A stretch of 64,000 bases of DNA from Candidatus Avisuccinivibrio pullicola (lineage in GTDB: Bacteria > Pseudomonadota > Gammaproteobacteria > Enterobacterales > Succinivibrionaceae). Within the stretch, counting starts at the first letter, position 1. Every line of letters starts with the position of its first letter. This document shows, one piece after another, positions 1-8,358 of the stretch. The DNA lies in NCBI GenBank assembly GCA_018713485.1, contig DVOQ01000016.1, positions 1-64,000 on the forward strand, given 5' to 3'. A program made the translations under genes and the position numbers. Below the pieces are notes generated by a model. That model was not told the DNA's origin. It saw only the letters and a list, made by a program, of their open reading frames with translations, and did no database searches.

Positions 1-85
1 AAATACAGGATATCAGATACGGAAAAGGTCACCTGCCTTATCGGGTGACCTTATGCTTACTTTAAGGCTATATTGCTGAGTGATG

Positions 86-106
86 AAAAACCCCGCCTTG
101 GCGGGG
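86..106 (-). terminator. intrinsic terminator downstream of nagA
   Basis: CCCCGCC-TT-GGCGGGG stem (91-106); followed by TTTTT when read on the minus strand. Confidence 0.7.
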
Positions 107-126
107 TGAGATATATGACATGGAGA

Positions 127-1260
127 TTAGAGGGAAATTAAGGAAGTGAGGACCCTGCCCCTTAAGATCACGGCTTTGAGATTTAAGGAAGCGTCCACGA
201 GATTGAAGGAGGCGATCTTGCCCTCACCGAGGGTGCCGTAATCCTTAAGGACGCCGATGGAACGGGCGGGATTGTAGGTCGCGGCCCGCACTGCGGTTTC
301 GGGGCTAAGACCCATCACCTGATGGGCAATGCGCATGCAGGAGAAGAGATCGGTGGCCGAGCCTGCAATGGTGCCGTTATCAAGAAGCGCCCTGCGATCG
401 GTCACGGTCACTCTCTGACCTCCGAGGGAATACCCCCCGTTTTCTAAACCGCAGGCCATCATGGAGTCGGAGATGAGGATCATACGCTCCTCACCAAAGA
501 GCCTGAAGGCCGCTCTCACCGCGGCGGGATGGATGTGAATGCCGTCGCAGATGAGTTCCGCCTCGCACCAGGGCGCATCGGAGCCGGCGGCGATGGGCCC
601 CGGGTCACGGTGGTGAAGCGGGGGCATGGCGTTATAGAGATGGGTTAAATGGGCAGCTCCCTTAGCGATGGCCTCACGGGCCACCTCGTAGCTTGCACAG
701 GTATGGGCGATGGAGGGCAGCACCTCGTCCTTTAAGGCGGCGATAACTTCCATGGCCCCGGGTTCCTCGGGCGCGATGGCCATGATTTTAATGAGGCCCT
801 GAGCGGCTCTCTGGGCGTCTTTATAGAAGTTAAGATCGGGGGCGTGTACGTAAACGGGGTTCTGCGCGCCAACCTTTTTGGGAGAGACGAAGGGGCCTTC
901 CATGTATATGCCCACCAGCGAGGCTTCGTGTTGCTGAGGCTTAAAGGCCGCGCCGTTGGCGCAGGCTTTAAGAATATCCTCCTTACTCATGGTCATGGTG
1001 GCAGGGCAGATGGCGGTGACGCCCGCTGAAGCCTCGTAGGAGGCAATGGCGCTCAGCGCCTCCGGTGTCCCTTCCATGAAATCGTGGCCGTTAGCGCCGT
1101 GAAAGTGAATGTCGATAAGCCCCGGAATGGCGTAAAGTCCCTGACCGTCAAGAACCTCGTTATCTACGGATACAGCGGAGAGACGTTCGCCTGCCGTGCA
1201 GATCTCCCCGTCATGGAACTTAAAATCGCTGCCAAAGACCTTAAGATTGTGAATGCGCAT
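127..1260 (-). CDS. nagA: N-acetylglucosamine-6-phosphate deacetylase
   Basis: 377 aa; amidohydrolase motifs PGLIDIHFHGANGHDF, GIYMEGPFVSP, THLYNAMPPLHHRDPGPIAAG, ISDSMMACG. Confidence 0.93.
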   Translation of the reverse strand: MRIHNLKVFGSDFKFHDGEICTAGERLSAVSVDNEVLDGQGLYAIPGLIDIHFHGANGHDFMEGTPEALSAIASYEASAGVTAICPATMTMSKEDILKACANGAAFKPQQHEASLVGIYMEGPFVSPKKVGAQNPVYVHAPDLNFYKDAQRAAQGLIKIMAIAPEEPGAMEVIAALKDEVLPSIAHTCASYEVAREAIAKGAAHLTHLYNAMPPLHHRDPGPIAAGSDAPWCEAELICDGIHIHPAAVRAAFRLFGEERMILISDSMMACGLENGGYSLGGQRVTVTDRRALLDNGTIAGSATDLFSCMRIAHQVMGLSPETAVRAATYNPARSIGVLKDYGTLGEGKIASFNLVDASLNLKAVILRGRVLTSLISL

Positions 1261-1272
1261 AAACTGTCTCTC

Positions 1273-1764
1273 TTAACTGTGACGCTTAAGATAATTGTAC
1301 AGAGCTCCGAGCATGCCGGCCTCGTTTTTAAGCGCGGCAAACTCAAGGCGGGTCTTTTCATACACGTGAGGTCTCAGCCTTTCCTGCAGCGCCTTTTCAA
1401 GGCGCGGGCGTAAGTAGGCGCTGCGGGCCATGATCCCGCCGCCTAAAATCACCGCTTCGGGATTTACGACCGTGACCACGTTGCAGATCCCGTCACTTAA
1501 ATGCTCCACTAAGGCGTCGGGCAGGGCGTAAACGATCTCTCCCGTGGCAGGGGACACCATGCCGGCCGTGGAGATGGCAACGCCTTCAAGAGCACTGTCA
1601 CGGGAGAGGGCGTCTGTAACGAGCGCACGGACTTTGGACACGATACTGGGCCCGCCGTGCTCTTTAGCCTCGGTCTTCATTTCACCGCGGCTTGAGAAAA
1701 CGCCTTCGCTGGAGCATAAGCCGTATTTGATCGCGGTACCGCCGATATCAATGAGTAAAAACAT
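1273..1764 (-). pseudogene. ROK family sugar kinase with large internal in-frame deletion
   Basis: N-terminal DIGGTAIKYGL and STAGMVSPATGEI joined directly to C-terminal GICNVVTVVNPEAVILGGGIM; central ROK segment (Zn-binding Cys cluster and ExGH region) absent; 163 aa versus about 300 expected. Confidence 0.7.
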
Positions 1765-1835
1765 GTAAGGACATCTCCTGATAACCTGAAAGCAGGGCCG
1801 TAGCCCTGCTCAAATGAGGTTGCGAAATTAAAACC

Positions 1836-1978
1836 TTACTCGGATTTGGCCGTCGCGTAGGTGGAGCCTGCGCGGGCGACGAATTCCTTTCCGGTAACGG
1901 CGTGCTGAATCTTTGATACAATCACGCCGACCACGGTGGTTGCGAGAATAGCAATTAAGTCGTAAGCCGGCAAAAATC
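1836..1978 (-). pseudogene. C-terminal fragment of a membrane transporter (possibly amino-sugar permease/PTS)
   Basis: Minus-strand frame reads ...[46 protein letters not shown], with no upstream continuation. Confidence 0.45.
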
Positions 1979-2399
1979 CCGATGCCGAAGCCGAATGCGC
2001 GCTATAACCGCGTCATTGAGGAGCTGGGCGGTATCGATCTGCAGCTGTTAGGCATTGGACGCAACGGCCATATCGGCTTTAATGAGCCCGGCGCTGCTTT
2101 TGAGAAGTACACGCACTGCGTCGATCTCACCGCGAGCACTATTGAGGCCAATCAGCGCTTCTTCGCCTCGGCCGATGACGTGCCGCGTCAGGCCTACACC
2201 ATGGGTATTTGCTCCATTATGCACGTGCGCAAGGTGCTGCTCATCGCCTCCGGTGAGGATAAGGCCGAGGCGGTGTATCAGTCCTTTTCGGTCCGGTGAC
2301 CCCCAATGTACCGGCCCCGGTGCTGCAGCTGCACCAGGACGTGGTTTAGTGGCGGATGATGCCGCTTTAGCCAAAGTTACGGAAAAAGGTCTGCTTTAG
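1979..2399 (+). pseudogene. nagB: glucosamine-6-phosphate deaminase remnant, N-terminally truncated and frameshifted
   Basis: PDAEAECA / [30 protein letters not shown]...KAEAVYQ / [19 protein letters not shown] / ADDAALAKVTEKGLL occur in successive frames. Confidence 0.85.
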
Positions 2400-2461
2400 G
2401 CTGATTTGCCTTAAATACAAGGTACAATGGCGGTAATGACCGCCAGATTAAAAAGGCGCGT

Positions 2462-2971
2462 GTGCTTACCCCCCATGCGCCTTTGACGTATATATGTAAG
2501 GAGAACCAGGTGATCAACCGTAAAGCGCCCTTAGAGGGTGAGTCCTTTTTAGCTGCCATCAGGGAGGAGCTGCGCAGGGACGCGCAGGCCCGTTATCTGC
2601 ACCGTGTCGCCCTTGTGAGCCTGATGGTGGGAGGGCTTAATGTCAATACCTTAAGTGAGGTCAGCGGCATCAGCCGTAACACGCTCTCAGCGTGGCTGAC
2701 GCGGGCCATGGAAGAGGGGCTCGAGGGACTGCGCCCCAAAAAACAGCAGGGCCGCCCCTCACGGCTGTCACCTGAGCAGTTAAACTCCCTTAAGGAAGTG
2801 CTCGACAATGATCCTCTGCTTTACGGTTTCAGTGCCTGGGACGGGCCGTCGCTGGCCGCTTTCATTGAAAAGCGCTTTGGCGTGGGCTTTTCAGTGCGCC
2901 AGTGCCAGAGACTGTTCCGCCGTCTTACCCAGGGGCGTGTAAGAGCGGTGAGAACAGTGTGTAAAGCCTGA
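2462..2971 (+). CDS. orphan helix-turn-helix / winged-helix protein (IS630-type N-terminal DNA-binding region)
   Basis: 169 aa; NVNTLSEVSGISRNTLSAWLTRAMEEGLEGLRPKKQQGRPSRLSPEQ... then FSVRQCQRLFRRL winged-helix segment; no catalytic DDE domain. Confidence 0.55.
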   Translation: MLTPHAPLTYICKENQVINRKAPLEGESFLAAIREELRRDAQARYLHRVALVSLMVGGLNVNTLSEVSGISRNTLSAWLTRAMEEGLEGLRPKKQQGRPSRLSPEQLNSLKEVLDNDPLLYGFSAWDGPSLAAFIEKRFGVGFSVRQCQRLFRRLTQGRVRAVRTVCKA

Positions 2972-3223
2972 TTAAATAAGGCTTTAGCGACACTTTTGAT
3001 TTGCAAAACGGGGGGGCGGTAGTATACTGCACTCCGCTATCTGAAGTAGACAAATTGTCATCCTGTATGAAAATTTTCTTCTTTAATAACAACCCTGTAA
3101 GGGGAAAAGGAGCGTGAGGGCATTTTCTCGGGGAAAGCTCCTCATGGCGTAAATGATTTACGTCCGGTAAGGGCTTTGCCTTGCGGCTCTGAGGTACATG
3201 CTGTAACACAAGAAGGTTCCACT

Positions 3224-3460
3224 ATGGCACAGGCTTCCGTTTCACAAGGCCAGGTACAGATTCTCGATACGTTAAGCCGCATCAGGGATGAGCTGCCCAC
3301 GGCGCTGAGACGTCTCGCCGCCTATATCCTCGAGCATCCCCGTGAAGAGGCGCATTCCAATCTCACCGATATCTCGCGTGACGCCGGCGTGGGCGATGAT
3401 TCCATTGTGCGTCTGGCCAAAAAGCTCGGCTTTACGGGCTATCACGATGTGAACTACCCA
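3224..3460 (+). pseudogene. RpiR/MurR-family regulator, HTH domain only, interrupted by IS200/IS605-type element
   Basis: ILDTLSRIRDELPTALRRLAAYILEHPREEAHSNLTDISRDAGVGDDSIVRLAKKLGFTGYHDV then the reading frame enters the IS end; SIS domain missing. Confidence 0.75.
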
Positions 3461-3488
3461 CAAGCGAGACGCTTGTTGGCTTCGTACT

Positions 3489-4769
3489 TCATTGAGGACT
3501 AGTCAGATTAGTCTGACTATATCTTCCTCTCCATACGCTTAACTTTGCTGCGTTCCTACAGCTAGTACTATGATAGTAACCTTTACTAAGCATCTCCAGT
3601 CCTGCAGCCTTTATGACTTTGGCAGCATTAACATCGCGCTGATGGACTGTATGACAGTTTGGGCATTCCCAAACCCGGATGCTTAGGTTTTTAACTTCTT
3701 TATTCTGATACCGGCAATGACTGCAAAGCTGAGAACTTGGCAGCCATCTGTCAACCCTGACGAGTATGCGCCCCAAAGCATATGCTTTATACTCAATACA
3801 GCGTCTTAGCTGATAGAAACCTGCATCAGCAATGGCTTTTGCAAGGTGATGATTTTTAAGCATACCCTTTACATGCAGATCTTCTATGATGATAATTTGG
3901 TTTTCATTTACAATCTTATTAGAAGTCTTTTGTGCCAGGTCATAGCGTTGATTTCTTACTCTTTCATGTTTTCTGGCAAGCTTTGCCTTCTCCTTTAAAT
4001 AGTTTTTGGAAAGCTGAACTCTGCATCCCTCAGGAGTGCGCTTTTTTGCCGCTTCATATTTGCGACTTAAGCTCTTCTGAGTTCTTTTAACTGATTTTTC
4101 ACTCTGATAAAGAGCCCTGACTGAATGGATGACAGTACCATCGGAGCAGACAACCGAATCCTTAATGCCTAAATCCAGGCCTGCTACCTTTTCGTTTTCC
4201 GGAAGCTCATCAATTTTAACTTCGCAGATTATTACTGCATAATAATCGCCAGTTGCATGGCGTACCACATGTGCTCCAATGATGCGACCCTGTACTGAGC
4301 GATGAATGACAGCCTTAACCGGACAGCCTTTCCTCTTATTGAAGTAAGGCAGCTCCACAATTCCATTCTCCTCATCCACCTTGATATTATTGTTAGTGAA
4401 ATTAGTGGTAAAGCTTTGTACAGAATCAGATTTCTTTCTAAAATGAGGCTGACCTCTTTTCCCTTCCAGAAAGGCGCTGTAAGCATCATGCAACTGATAG
4501 GCAGCGTGAGTAAAACAAAACTTATCAACGCTGCCCCGAAGAAATGGGTGCTGTTTCTTTAGCTTTCGGTTAACGTAATTATTTAAGTCTGTCTTTGACG
4601 GCAGTTTCTCACGATTATCAAGTTTCCTATCCACATAATCCTTAAGCTTATTGTAGACAAAGCGAGTCTGACCAAAGGCATTTGCTACCCCTTTAAGAAA
4701 AGGCTCAGACTGCGCCGTCTCCGGCACAATCCAATACTTATATGCTCTGATAAAGCAGCCTTCTTTCAT
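3489..4769 (-). CDS. tnpB: RNA-guided endonuclease TnpB (IS605 OrfB)
   Basis: 426 aa; RuvC-like AGLDLGIKD, IIIIEDL, HQRDVNAAKVI and zinc ribbon CSHC...CPNC all present. Confidence 0.92.
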   Translation of the reverse strand: MKEGCFIRAYKYWIVPETAQSEPFLKGVANAFGQTRFVYNKLKDYVDRKLDNREKLPSKTDLNNYVNRKLKKQHPFLRGSVDKFCFTHAAYQLHDAYSAFLEGKRGQPHFRKKSDSVQSFTTNFTNNNIKVDEENGIVELPYFNKRKGCPVKAVIHRSVQGRIIGAHVVRHATGDYYAVIICEVKIDELPENEKVAGLDLGIKDSVVCSDGTVIHSVRALYQSEKSVKRTQKSLSRKYEAAKKRTPEGCRVQLSKNYLKEKAKLARKHERVRNQRYDLAQKTSNKIVNENQIIIIEDLHVKGMLKNHHLAKAIADAGFYQLRRCIEYKAYALGRILVRVDRWLPSSQLCSHCRYQNKEVKNLSIRVWECPNCHTVHQRDVNAAKVIKAAGLEMLSKGYYHSTSCRNAAKLSVWRGRYSQTNLTSPQ

Positions 4770-4784
4770 GGTTAGCCCCGGTTC

Positions 4785-5180
4785 TCAATATACTCTTTTA
4801 AGAGTTTTTTCTGAAACACTGCCAGTTGAACAGACAAAACAGCCGTCAGTCCAAAACGTACGCTCTCTCCAGAAGTGCTGATTTAATCTGTCCGCAAACT
4901 CTGAACGCCACACATGATATGTAGTGTAAGCCTTAAGGGTTCTCACTAAACTGCTTACACTTAGCGCTGGAGGAAATTCCATCATATAGTGAATATGATC
5001 TTTATCTGTCTCCACATGCTTAATTGTAACATCATGGCGCGCACAAATGATCCGTGACAATTCTTTTATTTTATCTGAGAGACCGGGAAGTAAGAACAAC
5101 TGCTTCCTATACTTGCATACAAATATAATATGATACTGAAGCAGGTACTTATGGCGATTGCGTGAATTTCAGGTGCTCAT
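4785..5180 (-). pseudogene. tnpA: IS200-type Y1 transposase TnpA with premature TGA near the N-terminus
   Basis: Frame reads M-S-T-stop(5169-5171)-NSRNRHKYLLQYHIIFVCKYRKQLFLLPGLSDKIKELSR...KDHIHYMMEFPP...YVWRSEFADRL; body of TnpA intact; ORF track starts at 5099. Confidence 0.7.
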
Positions 5181-5241
5181 GTAATTATTATAGCGCCAGG
5201 CTCGCTAACCCAGAAGTTAAAACTCTGGGATTGCGCGAGCT

Positions 5242-5319
5242 AAACCTTATTTCAAGGCCGCCAAGACCAAGCAGATCACCATTGAGGCCATCGAGCGCAG
5301 CCTGGTCCCCGAGGATTAG
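5242..5319 (+). pseudogene. short C-terminal remnant flanking the IS, possibly of the interrupted RpiR-family regulator
   Basis: Open frame KPYFKAAKTKQITIEAIERSLVPED* immediately outside the IS end. Confidence 0.35.
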
Positions 5320-5421
5320 CTTTCCGCCGTAAGGCAGAGTCTGAAGAGAACCGAACCCCCATCTTGTCAAATTGTCCTGCAGGGGGGACAATGGGGGAGA
5401 TCTCTTAAGAGGATAGAAGCT

Positions 5422-6075
5422 ATGGATTTTGAGAAGCTGATGCAGGAGCGCTATACCTGCAAGCATTATGATGCGTCAAAGAAGATCCCCGCTGAGCTTA
5501 TCACAAGGCTTCTGCAGACGGTGCGGCTGACCCCGAGCGCCGTCAATTTGCAGCCGTGGTATTTCTTTGTGGCCGAAACGGATGCGGCCAAGGCCAAAAT
5601 CGCTCCCGGTGTCATGGAGATGAACGCGGAGCGTTTTGAAAAGTGCTCGCACGTTATCGTGCTCTGCGCCCGCACGGATGCTACGGAGGAGTACATCAGC
5701 AAGGTGGTGGACAAGGAAGACGCCGATGGCCGCTTTGGCCGCGTTCCTGGCGCCAGGGCAGGGCAGGATGCGGGGAAGAAGCGCTTTGCGGGGCTTCACG
5801 CGATTTCCCCGTCCGAGCTTATTGCCTGGAACTCGCGCAACGCTTATCTTGCCCTTGCGACCTTAATGTATGCCGCCGCCGACCTTGGCATTGACTCCAC
5901 TCCTCTTGAAGGAATTGTTCCGGCTGCCGTGGATCGCTGCCTGAATCTTTCCGAAAAGGGCCTCACCTGTCTGTGCATGGTGTGTTTAGGCTACTGGGCC
6001 GCTGACGATTCCAATGTGCTCTCGAACCGTCCTAAGTCCCGCTTAGCCCTTGAGGATATCGTTACGGAACTTTAG
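5422..6075 (+). CDS. nitroreductase family protein (NfsB-like)
   Basis: 217 aa; RYTCKHYDASKKIP, TPSAVNLQPWYFFVAE, GIDSTPLEGI, nitroreductase pattern. Confidence 0.85.
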   Translation: MDFEKLMQERYTCKHYDASKKIPAELITRLLQTVRLTPSAVNLQPWYFFVAETDAAKAKIAPGVMEMNAERFEKCSHVIVLCARTDATEEYISKVVDKEDADGRFGRVPGARAGQDAGKKRFAGLHAISPSELIAWNSRNAYLALATLMYAAADLGIDSTPLEGIVPAAVDRCLNLSEKGLTCLCMVCLGYWAADDSNVLSNRPKSRLALEDIVTEL

Positions 6076-6111
6076 ACCGTCCTGAGTACGGGCACAGTGA
6101 GCTGAAGAGTT

Positions 6112-7023
6112 ATGGCACGGCAGAACGTCTTTCCCCTGGAGCGGCTTGAGGATATCCGCAGGCGGCCGCGTGATTTTCGTCTCTTAGAGCGCATTCCCTT
6201 TGAGTATGCCCGCCTCGACGGGCATCTGCCTATCGTGCTCAATGAGCCGGAACCCGGGGAGAGAATTCATACCTTAGTGATCCTCGATACCGAGACGACG
6301 GGTTTAAAGCACAGTGAGGACGTCATCATTGAGCTCGGGCTTATCAAGGTGACCTTCGCCTATGACAGGCGTCTGGTGCTTTCCATCGATCGCATGTATG
6401 ACGGCTTTGAGGATCCGGGCCGGCCGCTTTCACGCGAGATCACCGATCTCACGGGGATCAGCGATGCCATGGTGTCAGGACAGCGCCTTGATGAGGACAG
6501 GGTCGGTCAGCTCATGGCAACCGATCCCTTAGTGGTGGCGCATAACGCGGCTTTTGACCGGCCTTTTTTTGAAAAGCGTTTCCCCTCGCTTGGCAATCTT
6601 GCCTGGGCGGATTCCTACAGCGGCGTGGACTGGAGGCGCATGGGCTACCGGCGCGCCAATTTAGAAGATCTGGCTTTTAGCGACGGATGGTTTTATGATG
6701 CGCACCGCGCTAATGACGATTGCCTGGCGCTCCTGTGGATGCTGTATACGCATCCGGGCGCCTTCGGGCAGCTGATTAACTCGGCGGTAGGGGAAAGTTA
6801 CCTCGTGAGGGCCTTACGCACGCCCTTCAGTGCTAAGGATGAGCTCAAGTCCCGCGGTTATTTCTTTGAAAGCCGCTATAAGGCGTGGAGCAGGAACTGC
6901 CGCACAGAGGAGGAAGTGCGTTCCGAGGAGGCTTTCCTGAACGGTCTGCGTGAGGATGCATTTTCGCCCATGGAGATCGTGAAGTTAAGCTTTAACGCCC
7001 GCAACCGTTTCAAGAGCGCGTAG
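6112..7023 (+). CDS. DEDD-type 3'-5' exonuclease (DnaQ-like)
   Basis: LVILDTETTGLKHSEDVIIELGLI, LVVAHNAAFDRPFFEKRF, HRANDDCLALLWML motifs. Confidence 0.82.
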   Translation: MARQNVFPLERLEDIRRRPRDFRLLERIPFEYARLDGHLPIVLNEPEPGERIHTLVILDTETTGLKHSEDVIIELGLIKVTFAYDRRLVLSIDRMYDGFEDPGRPLSREITDLTGISDAMVSGQRLDEDRVGQLMATDPLVVAHNAAFDRPFFEKRFPSLGNLAWADSYSGVDWRRMGYRRANLEDLAFSDGWFYDAHRANDDCLALLWMLYTHPGAFGQLINSAVGESYLVRALRTPFSAKDELKSRGYFFESRYKAWSRNCRTEEEVRSEEAFLNGLREDAFSPMEIVKLSFNARNRFKSA

Positions 7024-7050
7024 GAAAACTCTTTTTTTACAGGAGCTTGT

Positions 7051-8223
7051 ATGCAGACACCAGGCGCCAGTCGCCCTGGCAGCGTGCTCACCTACGTGAT
7101 ACTGTGCACGCTCATTCCGTTCTCGGGATCGCTCGTCTATCCCGTGTTAAGCCTTTACGTGACCACGGAATTACTGTTTACACCGCTGGGCACGAGTCTT
7201 TTGTACATCCTTCTGCCGGTTACCACCGTCATCGTGGTGCAGGTGGTGGGGCGTATGTCCGATTACGGACTGCAGCGGCCGCTTATAGTTTCCGTCTCCT
7301 GCGTGGCGGGGATCTGCTCCGGGGCCTTTCTGATGCTCCGTCCCGAGCTTATCCTGATGTGTACGCTAGGCGTGCTTTTTCTGGCCTTAAGTTCAGTGGG
7401 CTTTCCGCAGATGTTCGCCTCAGCCCGCGAATTTTCCCTGCGGGGCATGCGCTCGTCCATCATGTTCACGACCTTCCTGCGCGCCCTGTGCTCACTTGCC
7501 TGGGTGATTGGACCGCCTGTCGCCTACTTTATCGCCACGGGGCATTCCTTTAATCTGCTCTTTATCTTGAGCGCCCTGATGTACGTCGTCTCGGGGCTTA
7601 TCGCCTTCTTCTTCCTCCCCCATATCCGCATCGAGCCCGTGGAGGGCGTGAGCGCTAAGGAAAATCCCTTAAAGAGTCTGCCGGTGCTGCTGCTCTTTAT
7701 TGCCTGCGCGGCTATGTTCACCGCCTTTAATTCCTATATTGTGACCATGCCGCTCTATATCACCGAGGAGCTTAAGCTCGACAAATCGCTCCCCGGCTAC
7801 ATGATGGGCCTGGCCGCTTTCCTTGAAATCCCCATCATGTTGCTGGCCGCAAAGGCGGCGCGGGTTACGGGTTTAAAGAGCATCGTGGTGACGGGCGGCG
7901 TGTGCCTTGTCCTGTTCCTTGTCTGCATGATCTTCGTGAAGGACGCGCGGCTCTTTTTAGCCCTGCAGATCCTAAGCGCGCTCTTTATCGGTCTCGTCGG
8001 TTCCATGGGTATGGTGTATTTCCAGGAGCTGCTGCCCACCATCCCGGGGCAGTCCACCTCGCTGTTTATCAATGCCGGTACGGCCGGGCAGATCGCAGGC
8101 GGTGCCCTCATCGCGCTCTCGGCCCTGGGTTCTTACCGTTATATCTTTATGGCAGGACTCGCTTTTGCCCTTGTAAGCCTTGTCGTGCTTATCTTCGTGA
8201 AAAAGCCTGCGTCCGTGCGCTAG
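7051..8223 (+). CDS. MFS transporter (sugar efflux SetA/SetB-like)
   Basis: 390 aa, about 12 hydrophobic segments, VGRMSDYGLQRPLI motif. Confidence 0.75.
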   Translation: MQTPGASRPGSVLTYVILCTLIPFSGSLVYPVLSLYVTTELLFTPLGTSLLYILLPVTTVIVVQVVGRMSDYGLQRPLIVSVSCVAGICSGAFLMLRPELILMCTLGVLFLALSSVGFPQMFASAREFSLRGMRSSIMFTTFLRALCSLAWVIGPPVAYFIATGHSFNLLFILSALMYVVSGLIAFFFLPHIRIEPVEGVSAKENPLKSLPVLLLFIACAAMFTAFNSYIVTMPLYITEELKLDKSLPGYMMGLAAFLEIPIMLLAAKAARVTGLKSIVVTGGVCLVLFLVCMIFVKDARLFLALQILSALFIGLVGSMGMVYFQELLPTIPGQSTSLFINAGTAGQIAGGALIALSALGSYRYIFMAGLAFALVSLVVLIFVKKPASVR

Positions 8224-8358
8224 AGGAGGGAATTTCTCTTTTCCTGAGGCAGGCGGGGCTGCGCGGTACGGGCTCTTTTGGTGCGGCGTGCCTTGCAATA
8301 GGGCGGGTGATACTCTATATTTAAGGGTTGATTTGAGGTACACCGCTTTGCTTAAGGA

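Larger units (their letters stand above)
3449..5242 (-). mobile_element. IS200/IS605-family insertion element (tnpA + tnpB)
   Basis: Adjacent Y1 transposase and TnpB ORFs, both minus; subterminal hairpins CAAGCG-AGA-CGCTTG (3461-3475) and nested GCTCGC..CCCAGA..TCTGGG..GCGAGC (5200-5240); boundaries approximate. Confidence 0.85.
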
